DNA of 64,000 nt from Mycobacterium gordonae (lineage in GTDB: Bacteria; Actinomycetota; Actinomycetes; Mycobacteriales; Mycobacteriaceae): positions 124,001-188,000 of the forward strand of contig NZ_LQOY01000081.1 in the NCBI RefSeq assembly GCF_002101675.1, in the 5' to 3' direction. Each line of letters begins with the position of its first letter. The first letter of the stretch is position 1. The notes beneath the pieces are model-generated. The model saw only the letters and a list, made by a program, of their open reading frames with translations. It was not told the origin of the DNA and made no database searches. Both the position numbers and the translations under genes were made by a program. Shown piece by piece: positions 39,882-51,133 of the stretch.

Positions 39882-40172
39882 TCAGGGCGGCCCCGGCGGC
39901 CCCGGCGGCAACGGCGGCGACGGCCGCTCGGGCAACAGGCCGGGCGACGCCGATGTGGGCGCGACGCTGGACGGGGCCGGAGGCGGCACCGGCGTCGACG
40001 AGAACTGGGGGTAGGGCGGCGGGGGCAGCTCGACGCGGACGGTGAAGACCAGGCCGGTCACCGCGAACGCGGCCGCCGCGCCGAGGGCCACGCCGGCCAG
40101 CCCGGCGCCGACCAGCGCGCCGGTGGAATACCGACGAGAAGGTGCTGGGATGTTCGTGCCCTCGGAGTTCAT
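39882..40172 (-). CDS. Small proline-rich single-pass membrane protein
   Basis: The protein has 96 residues from ATG 40172; open frame upstream is not convincing. RRYSTGALVGAGLAGVALGAAAAFAVTGLVF makes one membrane helix (about 13-43), then VRVELPPPPYPQF and an outward Pro/Ser/Ala tail ending in PPLPPGPPGPP. It shares with the gene at 39337 the order of S-T, GAGL, GA, hydrophobic helix and PPPP, so the two are probably paralogues. Its start is 78 bases from the divergent response regulator start, so they share a promoter region and probably a regulator. Confidence 0.7.
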   Translation of the reverse strand: MNSEGTNIPAPSRRYSTGALVGAGLAGVALGAAAAFAVTGLVFTVRVELPPPPYPQFSSTPVPPPAPSSVAPTSASPGLLPERPSPPLPPGPPGPP

Positions 40173-40250
40173 AGGGGGATTGTGCGCCGTCACCGTGAAA
40201 TACCGCCGCAAATTCGCGGGCACGTCACGATCGCGACTAAGAATGAGGGC

Positions 40251-40946
40251 ATGACGGCGGATCAGTTCAGTGTCGGCACGCCGCGCGTCCTGATCGTCGA
40301 GGACTCCGAAACCATCCGCGAAATGGTCAGCGAGGCGTTGACCGATGCCGGGTATCACGCCGACACCCGTTGCGACGGAACGGAATTGGAAGAAACACTG
40401 GCGGGTCTGCGGCCTGACCTGGTAGTGCTCGACGTGATGCTGCCGGGCCGGGACGGATTCGAGCTCATCGACGTCGTCCGCGAGTACGGTGACGTGGGGA
40501 TCGTGTTGATCACCGCCCGCGACGGGCTGCCGGACCGGTTACGTGGCCTCGACGGCGGCGCAGACGACTACGTCGTCAAACCCTTCGAGCTCGCCGAGCT
40601 GGTGTCGCGGGTGGGCGCCGTGCTGCGGCGACGAGGGCGGGTAGCCGCGGTGGTGCGGTTCGGCGACGTGATCCTGGACGCCGAGGCCGGCGTGGCGGCC
40701 CGCGACGGACACCCGCTGGACCTCACCGCCACCGAACTGCGCCTGCTGACGTTCCTGATCGAACAGCGGGGCCGGATCGTCAGTGCCAACCAGATTCTCA
40801 ATGCGGTGTGGGGTTATGACGCCTACGACGCCAACCTGGTGCAGGTGCACGTCAGTAGTCTGCGGCGCAAACTCGAGACTCACGGGCCCCGCATTGTGCA
40901 GACCGTGCGCGGCATCGGCTACCGCCTGCAACCGCAGCGATCATGA
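40251..40946 (+). CDS. OmpR-family response regulator
   Basis: The protein has 231 residues from ATG 40251. The receiver domain (1-120) has acidic pair ED near residues 17-18, phospho-acceptor D61 in LVVLDVMLPG, and K in VVKPFELAEL. The DNA-binding winged helix (about 140-228) has LTATELRLLTFLIEQRGRIVS and VHVSSLRRKLE...TVRGIGYRL, as in OmpR/PhoB proteins. The kinase gene overlaps by 4 bases (ATGA). It probably controls itself and the divergent proline-rich membrane protein. I do not recall a two-component system here in M. tuberculosis. Confidence 0.95.
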   Translation: MTADQFSVGTPRVLIVEDSETIREMVSEALTDAGYHADTRCDGTELEETLAGLRPDLVVLDVMLPGRDGFELIDVVREYGDVGIVLITARDGLPDRLRGLDGGADDYVVKPFELAELVSRVGAVLRRRGRVAAVVRFGDVILDAEAGVAARDGHPLDLTATELRLLTFLIEQRGRIVSANQILNAVWGYDAYDANLVQVHVSSLRRKLETHGPRIVQTVRGIGYRLQPQRS

Positions 40947-42433
40947 CCGCCGACCCCACCACCGCCACCCCGTCACTGCAGCGTCGGGTGGTGCTGCTGG
41001 TGGTGGCTCTGCTGGCCGTCCTGCTGGCGGTGCTCGGGGTGACGATCGACGTCAGCCTCGGCCTGCAGGCCCGTCGCAGCCTGCACGATCGGCTGCTGGC
41101 CGCCACCTCGCGCGCCGACGCCCTGGTCGCCGCCAACACTTCGCCCGATCTGCTGGCTGCCCAGTTGAATGGCGGCACCGTGCGGGCTCTGGTGGTCATG
41201 GCAGACGGTGCCACCTACGGCGACCCCGGCATCAGCCCTGACATCAAAGCCGGTTCAGTGGTGCCGCCGCCCGGGCCGCCGCCTCCGTTCGGTCCCCCGC
41301 CGGGGCCGATGCCCATTCCGCCGTCGGGATCGCTATCGGGACCGCCACCGATGCCGATGCCACCGCCCGGGCCGCCGCCTGACGGCACGGCCACGGTGGT
41401 GGTGCACCCGTTGCCCGATGGCGCCCGGCTGATTCTGGTCGCCGATACCACGCAGACCACCCAGGTGACCCGACAGCTGCGGCAACTGATGATCGGTGCC
41501 GGATTGGTGACACTCGTGGTGGCGGCGCTGTTGCTCATTGTCGTCAGCAAGGCGGCCCTGCGGCCCTTGGACCGGTTGACCACCCTAGCCCAGGACATCG
41601 CCACCGGCGACCGCGGCCGGCGGTTGCGCCCGTCTCGTACCGACACCGAGTTAGGCCGGGCGGCAAGTGCTTTCGACGGAATGCTGGACGTTTTGGAAGA
41701 CTCCGAGCAACGCGCGCAGCAGGCCGCCGAGGCCGCCCAGCGGGCCGAAGCCGCGACCCGCCAATTCCTGGTCGACGCCGCGCACGAGTTGCGTACCCCG
41801 ATCGCGGGCATGCAGGCCGCCGCTGAACAGCTCGCCGCCCACGAGGCCGACTCGCAAGCCAGTCCGCAGTACCGGCGAGCCAGCCTGCTGCAGTCCGATG
41901 CGCGACGGGCGGGCCGGCTGGTCGCCGACATGCTGGATCTCAGCCGCATCGACGCCGGGCTGCCGCTGGACATCCACGGCACCGACCTGGCCGCTATCGT
42001 CGACGCGGAAGCACAGCGGGCCGCGATGCTGGCTCCCCAACTGTCGATCGTGCGTACCGGATTGGAGAAGCTGTCGATCCAGGCGGACCCGACGCGCGTC
42101 GCGCAAATCCTGTCCAACCTGCTGGACAACGCCCGCCGGCACACCCCGGCCGACGGCGCCATCACCATCGAGGTGACTGCGGACCCCGGAGCGGCTCAGG
42201 TGACGGTGACCGACACCGGCCCGGGCATCCCCGACGACGAGCGTTACCGCGTCTTCGAGCGGCTGGTGCGTCTGGACGCCGGACGCGCCCGCGACCACGG
42301 TGGTGCCGGGCTGGGACTCCCGATCGCCCGGGCGCTGGCGCGTGCGCACGGCGGTGACCTGGTGTGTCTTCCGCACGACGGGGGCGCACAGTTCCGGCTG
42401 AGTCTGCCGGTGTCCACATCGGCATTGCAGTGA
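40943..42433 (+). CDS. Sensor histidine kinase with proline-rich extracytoplasmic loop
   Basis: The protein has 496 residues. TM1 is near residues 12-36 and TM2 near 178-200. The loop between them (about 105-150) is extremely rich in Pro, Gly and Met (PPPGPPPPFGPPPGPMPIPP). A HAMP linker with PLDRLTTLAQDIATGD follows, then HisKA with H281 in DAAHELRTPIAG, and a HATPase domain with NLLDNARRH (N box), DTGPGIP (G1) and GGAGLGLPIA (G2). All catalytic motifs look intact. The loop composition resembles that of the two small membrane proteins divergently encoded next door, suggesting a shared extracytoplasmic ligand or direct contact. Confidence 0.95.
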   Translation: MTADPTTATPSLQRRVVLLVVALLAVLLAVLGVTIDVSLGLQARRSLHDRLLAATSRADALVAANTSPDLLAAQLNGGTVRALVVMADGATYGDPGISPDIKAGSVVPPPGPPPPFGPPPGPMPIPPSGSLSGPPPMPMPPPGPPPDGTATVVVHPLPDGARLILVADTTQTTQVTRQLRQLMIGAGLVTLVVAALLLIVVSKAALRPLDRLTTLAQDIATGDRGRRLRPSRTDTELGRAASAFDGMLDVLEDSEQRAQQAAEAAQRAEAATRQFLVDAAHELRTPIAGMQAAAEQLAAHEADSQASPQYRRASLLQSDARRAGRLVADMLDLSRIDAGLPLDIHGTDLAAIVDAEAQRAAMLAPQLSIVRTGLEKLSIQADPTRVAQILSNLLDNARRHTPADGAITIEVTADPGAAQVTVTDTGPGIPDDERYRVFERLVRLDAGRARDHGGAGLGLPIARALARAHGGDLVCLPHDGGAQFRLSLPVSTSALQ

Positions 42434-42468
42434 CGGCTGGGTATCCGGCCGTCAGGGAAAGTGCCGAG

Positions 42469-43317
42469 TCAACCGGTCACCACGGTCAGGCCCCACTGGT
42501 CGAGCCAGGGCCGCACCAGTTCGGCGATGGAAAACGTTGCAGGAGCTGAGCATCCGGGATTGGGGTCGTTCTGACGCCCCCCGCGGATGTGGATGCCGAC
42601 GGCCGCCGCGCCGTCGGGCTGGATGAGGTAGACGGGCCCGCCGGAGTCGCCGCACTGGCTGGCCGCCAAGAACACCACCTTGCTCTCGGTGACCTCGGTG
42701 ACCTGCCCGCATTCGACCCGGCCGGTCTTCATGCCGAATTTGCACAGCTGCTGCCCGACCTGCACGTCGTTGGCAACCCGGGCGACCGGCATCGAGCCGG
42801 CAATGGACGCGCTGCGCGCAACGGTGTCGGAGTCCAGGCTGATGAGTCCGATGTCGTGGGCCTCGCCGCGGGTGCCCTCGCTGACGGTCTGAGTGAACGT
42901 CCCCACACTCTTGTAAGGGCCGCCGCCGGAATTCATGCTCACCCGGCTGGCCTCGCCCGGCTTGTTGCAGTGTCCTGCGGTGAGCACTCCGGTCTCGCCG
43001 CTGGTGGTGCGCACCAGAAATCCTGCGGTGCATGCCATTCCGCCAGTCCCGTCAGCGAAGGTGACAGCGACGGCGGTGCCGGGCCCGATGGTGGGTAACG
43101 AGGGCAGATCCACGAGGGGCTGCGCGACGGGCTTCCTGACTCCCGGGAGGAAGATGGCGACCACAAACGCTGCCGCGCTCAACAGTGCGACCGCCGACAA
43201 TCGCCAGCTGTAGATACGCGACTGCCCGCGCGCCAGCAACGGCCATGACGCTACGACCGCCGACAGGAATGCTCCGGCCAGCAGCACGATTGTGCGCACG
43301 AACTGCGCCTGTGACAT
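42469..43317 (-). CDS. Membrane-anchored trypsin-like serine protease
   Basis: The protein has 282 residues. Two N-terminal membrane helices (about 8-28 and 38-57) tether an S1-family domain outside the membrane. The triad is visible: H116 in VLTAGHC, D155 in AHDIGLISL, S225 in CGDSGGPVY. Paired cysteines (C96/C117, C192/C203 and C222/C246-like) suggest disulfides as in secreted chymotrypsin-fold enzymes. The domain is compact, like actinobacterial alpha-lytic-type proteases but without a recognisable propeptide. The substrate is unknown. It is convergent with the histidine kinase gene, with a 35-base gap. Confidence 0.85.
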   Translation of the reverse strand: MSQAQFVRTIVLLAGAFLSAVVASWPLLARGQSRIYSWRLSAVALLSAAAFVVAIFLPGVRKPVAQPLVDLPSLPTIGPGTAVAVTFADGTGGMACTAGFLVRTTSGETGVLTAGHCNKPGEASRVSMNSGGGPYKSVGTFTQTVSEGTRGEAHDIGLISLDSDTVARSASIAGSMPVARVANDVQVGQQLCKFGMKTGRVECGQVTEVTESKVVFLAASQCGDSGGPVYLIQPDGAAAVGIHIRGGRQNDPNPGCSAPATFSIAELVRPWLDQWGLTVVTG

Positions 43318-43348
43318 CAGAAATGACCCTACGCGGGGGACGGAGCCG

Positions 43349-44119
43349 TCAGAACGTGACCGCTGGTTCGTGCTCGGGTTCCGGAAGGGGCGCCGGCTCG
43401 GCCGTGTGCTTGTGGTGCTGCCGATACTGGCGGATCTCGTAACCCAGCCCGCACAACCCGAGGGCTCCGGTGCACACCGACACCAGGACCATCAGCGGGT
43501 TGGCGTCGCCGGCGAACGCGTTGCCCAGGATCACCACGGCCGCGGTGCCGGGCAACAGGCCGGCCACCGTCGACCAGGTGTAGGGCATCACCCGCACTGC
43601 CGAGGCGCCGGCGGCGTAGTTGATCGCCGAGAACGGTACGAAAGGAATGAACCGTAGCGACAGGATGGCCAGCCAACCCCGCTCGCGCAGTCGCTGATCG
43701 AGTCGCCCGATCGTGCGGCTGCGCACCAGACGGTTCAGCCGCCAACCGGTCGCGCGGATCAGCAGCGTCGCCAGGACCGCGCTGGCGGTGCTGGCCGTCA
43801 CCGCGATGGCCACGCCGATCACCGGTCCGAACAGCAGGCCGGCCGCCAGGGTGAACGCGGTGCGGGGGAAGGGCGGCACGGTGACGACGATGTGCACCAG
43901 CCAGAACACCAGCGGGAACCATGGTCCCAGCGAGCGGGCCCAGTCACGCATTTCCATCGCCGTGGGCAGCGGGACCAGCAGGGCCACCGCAACCAGGACT
44001 GTGATTCCCACCACGGTTGCGATAAGTCGCGGCACCGATGCCTGACGCGCCGCCGAGATCAGAGCGATGGCGATGCCGCGCACCGTATCGGTGGTTTTGC
44101 TGATCGCGGCGGTCGTCAC
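43349..44119 (-). CDS. TVP38/TMEM64-family (VTT/DedA-like) membrane protein, Rv1491c-like
   Basis: The protein has 256 residues from GTG 44119 (M. tuberculosis Rv1491c about 252). A longer frame to 44203 is possible but less likely. Multiple membrane helices are present, with the VTT core signature FPRTAFTLAAGLLFGPVIG and LSLRFIPFVPFSAINYAAGAS, including the FxPFxP-type re-entrant loop. Family members are lipid scramblases or transporters in the cytoplasmic membrane. The C-terminal tail is His/Pro-rich and cytosolic. It stands 31 bases after the protease gene start on the same strand and may be co-transcribed. Confidence 0.9.
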   Translation of the reverse strand: MTTAAISKTTDTVRGIAIALISAARQASVPRLIATVVGITVLVAVALLVPLPTAMEMRDWARSLGPWFPLVFWLVHIVVTVPPFPRTAFTLAAGLLFGPVIGVAIAVTASTASAVLATLLIRATGWRLNRLVRSRTIGRLDQRLRERGWLAILSLRFIPFVPFSAINYAAGASAVRVMPYTWSTVAGLLPGTAAVVILGNAFAGDANPLMVLVSVCTGALGLCGLGYEIRQYRQHHKHTAEPAPLPEPEHEPAVTF

Positions 44120-44232
44120 GGCTATCAAGCGTACGGGGCGAAAATGAATATCGAGTTTCCCGGGGCTGGCGTTTCGTCGCGGTGGTGTTCCGCTCGGCGG
44201 CACCTCGATTCCTAAAATTTGGTGCCCATCAA

Positions 44233-44249
44233 TTAGCCTTATTAGCTAA
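44233..44249. promoter_or_regulatory. Small dyad upstream of mutA
   Basis: TTAGC (44233-44237) and GCTAA (44245-44249) form an inverted repeat with 7-base spacing, in an AT-rich stretch about 63 bases before the mutA start. It could be an operator or part of the promoter. No known regulator motif was matched. Confidence 0.3.
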
Positions 44250-44311
44250 GCGACAAGCCGGAAGTGAGCCGAAGCAAGACTGCCTATTGCTGCGGAAACA
44301 GGAGTAAATCG

Positions 44312-46171
44312 GTGTCCATTGACGTACCCGAACTCGCCGACCTAGAACAGGTTCGCGGGCGCTGGCGCAGTGCGGTTGCCGGTGTGTTGGCCAAGAGCGC
44401 CCGAGTCGATCCCGCCGAGCTGGGCGATCACCCGGAGCAGCGCCTAGAGACCCCGACCTACGACGGGTTCGTCATCCGGCCGCTCTACACCGCATTCGAC
44501 GAATTGCCCGAGCCGCCGCTGCCCGGGCAATGGCCATTCGTGCGCGGCGGTGACCCATCGCGCGACGTCAAGTCCGGCTGGAAGGTCGTCGAGGCGTTCC
44601 CCCTGCCCGGGGTGTCGGTAGGTGAGGCCAACGGGGCGTTGCTGGCCGCGCTCGGCGAGGGGGTCAGCGGGCTGCTGCTGCGGGTCGGGGAGTCAGGTGT
44701 GGCTCCCGAGCAGCTGGCGGGGCTGCTCGACGGTGTGTACCTGAGCATGGCTCCGGTCATCGTCGACGCCGGGGCCGACTACGTCGCGGCCGCCGACGCC
44801 ATGTTTGCGCTGGCTGAGCAGGTGGAGGCCGATCAGCGCGCGCTGGTGTCGGTGGATTTGGGCGCCGACCCGCTGACCGCGACGCTCAGCGAGCGCGACG
44901 CCCCGACGCTCGACGACGTCGTCGCGGTGGCGAAACGCGCCGCGGACCAGCAGGGCGTGCGGGCGATCACCGTCGACGGACCTGCTTTCCACAATCTCGG
45001 CGCCACCGCCGCCTGGGAACTCGGCGCGACGATCGCGGCGGCGGTCGCCTACTTGAGGGCGCTCACCGAAGCCGGGCTGCCGGAGCAGCAGGCGCTGCGC
45101 CAGATCAGCTTCCGGCTTGCCGCCGACGACGACCAGTTCATGACCTTGGCCAAGATGCGTGCCGTGCGTCAGTTGTGGGCGCGGGTGGCCGAGGTGGCCG
45201 GCGATCCCGACAGCGGCGCGGCCGTCGTGCACGCGGAGACGTCGTTGCCCATGATGACCCAGCGCGACCCGTGGGTGAACATGCTGCGGTGCACGCTCGC
45301 GGCCTTCGGCGCGGGTGTCGGCGGCGCCGACACCGTGCTGGTCTACGCCTTCGACGTGTCCATCCCCGGCGGCTGGCCGGGCACGGCCACCAGCTTCGCG
45401 CGCCGGATCGCCCGCAACACCCAGTTGCTGCTGCTCGAGGAGTCGCACGTGGGGCGGGTCCTCGACCCGGCCGGCGGGTCGTGGTTCGTCGAGGACGTCA
45501 CCAAGCAGCTGGCCGAGCGGGCCTGGGAGCACTTCCAGTCCATCGAGTCGCACGGCGGGTTCGTCGATGCGCACGACTACCTGGCCGCCCAGATCGGCGA
45601 GCTGGCTGCCCGGCGCGCCGACGACATCGCGCACCGCCGAATCGCAATCACCGGCGTTAACGAATTCCCGAACCTCGGCGAAGCACCGCTGCCGCAAGGT
45701 GATTCACTCGGCAGAGCAGGCCATGTGCTGCGCTACGCCGCCGAATTCGAGGCGCTGCGCGACCGCTCGGACGCCTACCTCGCCGAGCACGACGCGCGCC
45801 CGCAGGTGTTGCTGCTGCCGCTGGGACCGTTGGCCGAACACAACGTCCGCACCACCTTCGCGGCAAACCTGTTGGCCTCCGGCGGCATTGAGGCGATCAA
45901 CCCCGGCACCGTCGACGCCGCGGGCGTCGCGCAGGCCGCCCTGGCGGCGGGGTCGCCCAGGGCGGCGGTGATCTGTGGGACCGACAAGCGCTACCCCGAC
46001 GAGGTGTCCGGTGTGGTGCAGGCCGCGCACGACGCCGGCATCGAGTGGGTGTGCCTGGCCGGCCCGGAAAAGGTGGTGGCCGGGGTCGAGCACCGGCCCG
46101 ACGAATTTCTGACCGCGAAAATCAATGCAGTCGAAGCGCTTTCGAATCTGCTCACCAGGTTGGGGGCATAA
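44312..46171 (+). CDS. mutA: Methylmalonyl-CoA mutase small (beta) subunit
   Basis: The protein has 619 residues from GTG 44312, with GGAG at about 44301. MutA and MutB together interconvert methylmalonyl-CoA and succinyl-CoA for propionate use. The TIM-barrel domain is recognisable ([43 protein letters not shown]). The C-terminal cobalamin-type domain has [11 protein letters not shown] but lacks the DxHxxG cobalamin-lower-ligand motif, as expected for the non-catalytic subunit. mutB follows 2 bases later. Confidence 0.97.
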   Translation: MSIDVPELADLEQVRGRWRSAVAGVLAKSARVDPAELGDHPEQRLETPTYDGFVIRPLYTAFDELPEPPLPGQWPFVRGGDPSRDVKSGWKVVEAFPLPGVSVGEANGALLAALGEGVSGLLLRVGESGVAPEQLAGLLDGVYLSMAPVIVDAGADYVAAADAMFALAEQVEADQRALVSVDLGADPLTATLSERDAPTLDDVVAVAKRAADQQGVRAITVDGPAFHNLGATAAWELGATIAAAVAYLRALTEAGLPEQQALRQISFRLAADDDQFMTLAKMRAVRQLWARVAEVAGDPDSGAAVVHAETSLPMMTQRDPWVNMLRCTLAAFGAGVGGADTVLVYAFDVSIPGGWPGTATSFARRIARNTQLLLLEESHVGRVLDPAGGSWFVEDVTKQLAERAWEHFQSIESHGGFVDAHDYLAAQIGELAARRADDIAHRRIAITGVNEFPNLGEAPLPQGDSLGRAGHVLRYAAEFEALRDRSDAYLAEHDARPQVLLLPLGPLAEHNVRTTFAANLLASGGIEAINPGTVDAAGVAQAALAAGSPRAAVICGTDKRYPDEVSGVVQAAHDAGIEWVCLAGPEKVVAGVEHRPDEFLTAKINAVEALSNLLTRLGA

Positions 46172-46173
46172 CC

Positions 46174-48426
<2,253 letters not shown>

Positions 48427-48478
48427 TGTGCTCGCGCCTCTTATGTCCGCTCAGGGTGGCTGCGGTGAACGGCTCGCC

Positions 48479-48538
48479 GAGACTAAAACTACGCACACCC
48501 TCTTCGGCGTGTCTTGTGCCTGATTTTAGTGTCGACGC
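48479..48538. repeat. Dispersed palindromic element, copy 2 (upstream of meaB)
   Basis: Partner of 23857-23916 (41 of 60 ungapped matches). Outer arms GAGACTAAAA (48479-48488) and TTTTAGTGTC (48524-48533) match in 9 of 10 positions, and GCACA (48493-48497) pairs with TGTGC (48515-48519). It ends 22 bases before the meaB ATG, so it is likely in the meaB leader or promoter and could attenuate or regulate meaB relative to mutAB. Confidence 0.65.
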
Positions 48539-48560
48539 GACCGCGGGGCGGACCGCCTAG

Positions 48561-49535
48561 ATGACATCAGTCGAGGAACTGGCGAACGCCATCCGCTCCG
48601 GGGACCGTGCCGCGCTGCCGCGGGCCATCACCATGCTGGAATCGACCCGCGCCGACCATCGCGAGCGGTCCCAGCAGCTGCTGCTGGCCCTGCTCCCGGA
48701 TGCCGGCAACGCGCACCGGGTGGGGATTACGGGGGTCCCGGGAGTGGGTAAGTCCACCACGATCGAGGCGCTGGGGATGCACCTGATCGGGCTCGGCCAC
48801 AAGGTCGCGGTGCTGGCAGTCGACCCCTCCTCGACACGGACCGGCGGCTCGATTCTGGGTGACAAGACCCGCATGGCACGCCTGGCGACGCACCCCGACG
48901 CCTACATCCGGCCGTCTCCGACATCGGGAACCCTCGGCGGAGTGGCAAAGGCTACCCGGGAAACCGTTGTGCTGTTGGAGGCGGCAGGTTTTGACGTGAT
49001 CCTGATCGAAACCGTCGGCGTCGGGCAGTCCGAGGTGACGGTGGCCAACATGGTCGACACTTTCGTTCTGCTCACGCTCGCACGCGCCGGGGATCAGTTG
49101 CAGGGCATCAAGAAAGGCGTGTTGGAGCTCGCCGACATCGTGGTGGTCAACAAGGCCGACGGCGAGCACCTCAAGGACGCGCGGATCGCCGCCCGCGAAC
49201 TGTCGGGCGCGATGAGGTTGATTCACCCACGCGAATCGCTCTGGCGGCCACCAGTTCTCACGATGAGCGCGGTGGAGGGCACGGGTCTGTCCGAGCTGTG
49301 GGAAACCATCGAGAAGCACCGCGAAGTGCTTACCGAAGCCGGCAAGTTCGAGGCGCGGCGGCGCGAGCAGCAGGTCGACTGGACCTGGCAGATGGTGCGC
49401 GACACGGTCTTGGACCGGGTGATGTCCAATCCCGAGGTCCGCAAGATCCGTCGGGACGTGGAACGTCAGGTCCGCGACGGCGAGCTGACGCCGGCCCTAG
49501 CGGCCCAGCAAATACTTCAGATAGCGACGCCCTAA
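48561..49535 (+). CDS. meaB: MeaB-like GTPase, methylmalonyl-CoA mutase chaperone
   Basis: The protein has 324 residues (Rv1496 position). The G3E-family P-loop is GITGVPGVGKST near residue 54-65. Switch and base-specificity motifs are VDPSSTRTGGSILGDKTRM, ETVGVGQSEV and VVNKADG (NKxD). MeaB gates cobalamin loading and protects MutAB from inactivation. The C-terminal region (QVDWTWQMVRDTVLDRVM) is the dimerisation arm. It stands 134 bases after mutB, separated by the palindromic element, so expression may be partly independent. Confidence 0.96.
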   Translation: MTSVEELANAIRSGDRAALPRAITMLESTRADHRERSQQLLLALLPDAGNAHRVGITGVPGVGKSTTIEALGMHLIGLGHKVAVLAVDPSSTRTGGSILGDKTRMARLATHPDAYIRPSPTSGTLGGVAKATRETVVLLEAAGFDVILIETVGVGQSEVTVANMVDTFVLLTLARAGDQLQGIKKGVLELADIVVVNKADGEHLKDARIAARELSGAMRLIHPRESLWRPPVLTMSAVEGTGLSELWETIEKHREVLTEAGKFEARRREQQVDWTWQMVRDTVLDRVMSNPEVRKIRRDVERQVRDGELTPALAAQQILQIATP

Positions 49536-49598
49536 CGGAAAGGTAACTTTGTCCTTGTTTGCCCGTGGACTCTACGAAAGCAAAGTAAATTTAATCTC

Positions 49599-50885
49599 GT
49601 GACGGTAGACATCGGAGTCGATCGCCGCGCTGTCCCTTCTCACGATGCCCCAGACGCAGGGCATGGTGTGTTCGGCGCCGCGGACTCCCACTTTGGTTGC
49701 GTCGTTCGTGCTTTCTCCACCATGTTCCCTGGTCATCGCTTCGGCGGTGGGGCGCTGGCGGTCTATCTCGACGGGCAGCCCGTCGTCGATGTCTGGAAGG
49801 GGTGGGCTGACCGAGACGGCAAGGTGCCGTGGTCGGCGGACTCCGCGCCCATGGTGTTCTCGGCGACCAAAGGCATGGCGGCCACGGTGATTCACCGCCT
49901 GGCTGACCGCGGACTCATCGACTACGACGCCCCGGTCGCCGAGTACTGGCACGCCTTCGGCGCCAACGGCAAGGCGAACATGACGGTGCGCGAAGTGATG
50001 AAGCACACCGCCGGCCTGTCCGGTCTGCGCGGAGCCACCCAGGAAGAGTTGCTGGACCACGTCCTGATGGAGGAGCGGCTGGCCGCGGCGTCACCGGGAC
50101 GGCTGCTGGGCCAACCCGCCTACCACGCGCTGACGTTCGGGTGGCTGATGTCCGGCCTGGCCCGCGCGGTCACCGGGAAGGACATGCGCGTGCTGTTCCG
50201 CGAGGAGCTGGCGGAACCTCTGGGTACCGACGGCTTCCACTTGGGCCGCCCGCCGGCCGGATCACCCACCCGGGCGGCCGAGATCATCATGCCGCAGGAC
50301 ATCGCGGCCAACCGGCTCCTGACCTGCGCGGTGCAGCGGATCGCCAACCAGTTCTCCGGAGGGTACCGGTCCATGTACTTCCCCGGTGTCATCAAGGCGG
50401 TTCAGGGCGACATGCCGATGCTGGACGGGGAACTGCCCGCGGCAAACGGGGTGGTGACGGCCCGAGCTCTGGCCCGGATGTACGGCGCGATCGCCAACGG
50501 GGGAGAGGTGGACGGCACCCAGTTCCTGTCGCGTCGGCTGGTCGCCGGGCTGACGGGTGAGAAAATCCGTCAGCGGGACCGCAATCTCTTCATACCCATG
50601 GCATTCCACCTGGGCTACCACAGTCTGCCGATCGGCAACGTGATGCCCGGCTTCGGTCACGTGGGCCTGGGCGGCTCGGTCGGCTGGAATGACCCGGAGA
50701 CCGGGGTGGCCTTCTCCGTCGTGCACAACCGGTTGCTGACGCCGTTCGTAGCCACCGACCACGCCGCATTCCTCGCGCTCTACAAGATGATTCGGGATGC
50801 CGCCGGTAAGGCGCGTAAGCGTGGGTACCGTCCGGTGCACGGGCTGGGTGCGCCGTACACGGAGCCGGGTCAGGTCGCCGGCTGA
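49599..50885 (+). CDS. lipL: Beta-lactamase-fold esterase LipL
   Basis: The protein has 428 residues from GTG 49599 (M. tuberculosis LipL 429). It belongs to the serine beta-lactamase/carboxylesterase family VIII. The nucleophile lies in FSATKG (S-x-x-K, near residue 88), YHALTFGW supplies the second-motif tyrosine, and GHVGLGGSVGW fits the third motif. In M. tuberculosis LipL is a cell-wall-associated lipase. No strong signal peptide was seen. The 63 bases before it are AT-rich and probably hold its promoter. Confidence 0.95.
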   Translation: MTVDIGVDRRAVPSHDAPDAGHGVFGAADSHFGCVVRAFSTMFPGHRFGGGALAVYLDGQPVVDVWKGWADRDGKVPWSADSAPMVFSATKGMAATVIHRLADRGLIDYDAPVAEYWHAFGANGKANMTVREVMKHTAGLSGLRGATQEELLDHVLMEERLAAASPGRLLGQPAYHALTFGWLMSGLARAVTGKDMRVLFREELAEPLGTDGFHLGRPPAGSPTRAAEIIMPQDIAANRLLTCAVQRIANQFSGGYRSMYFPGVIKAVQGDMPMLDGELPAANGVVTARALARMYGAIANGGEVDGTQFLSRRLVAGLTGEKIRQRDRNLFIPMAFHLGYHSLPIGNVMPGFGHVGLGGSVGWNDPETGVAFSVVHNRLLTPFVATDHAAFLALYKMIRDAAGKARKRGYRPVHGLGAPYTEPGQVAG

Positions 50886-50893
50886 GCCGAGGG

Positions 50894-51106
50894 TTACGAA
50901 TCTTCTAGGCGGAAGCCGACTTTCATGGTCACCTGGTAGTGCGCGACTTCGCCGTCTACCAGGTGGCCACGAACGGACTCCACCTCGAACCAGTCAAGGT
51001 TGCGCATCGTCTGCTTGGCACGGGTCAATCCGCTTTGAATGGCTGCGTCGACCCCATCAGGTGAGGTGCCGACGATCTCGATCACGCGGTAGGTGTGGTT
51101 GCTCAC
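50894..51106 (-). CDS. Dodecin (flavin-binding), Rv1498A-like
   Basis: The protein has 70 residues. YRVIEIVGTSPDGVDAAIQSG and MRNLDWFEVESVRGHLV, followed by AHYQVTMKVGFRLE, fit the beta-alpha-beta-beta dodecin fold. The conserved Trp of the flavin stack is W38-like in LDWFEV. Dodecins form hollow 12-mers that store or buffer flavin and CoA. Size and position next to lipL match Rv1498A. Only 8 bases separate its stop from the convergent lipL stop. Confidence 0.95.
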   Translation of the reverse strand: MSNHTYRVIEIVGTSPDGVDAAIQSGLTRAKQTMRNLDWFEVESVRGHLVDGEVAHYQVTMKVGFRLEDS

Positions 51107-51133
51107 CGTGGCGACGATATACGGGCCCGCGGA

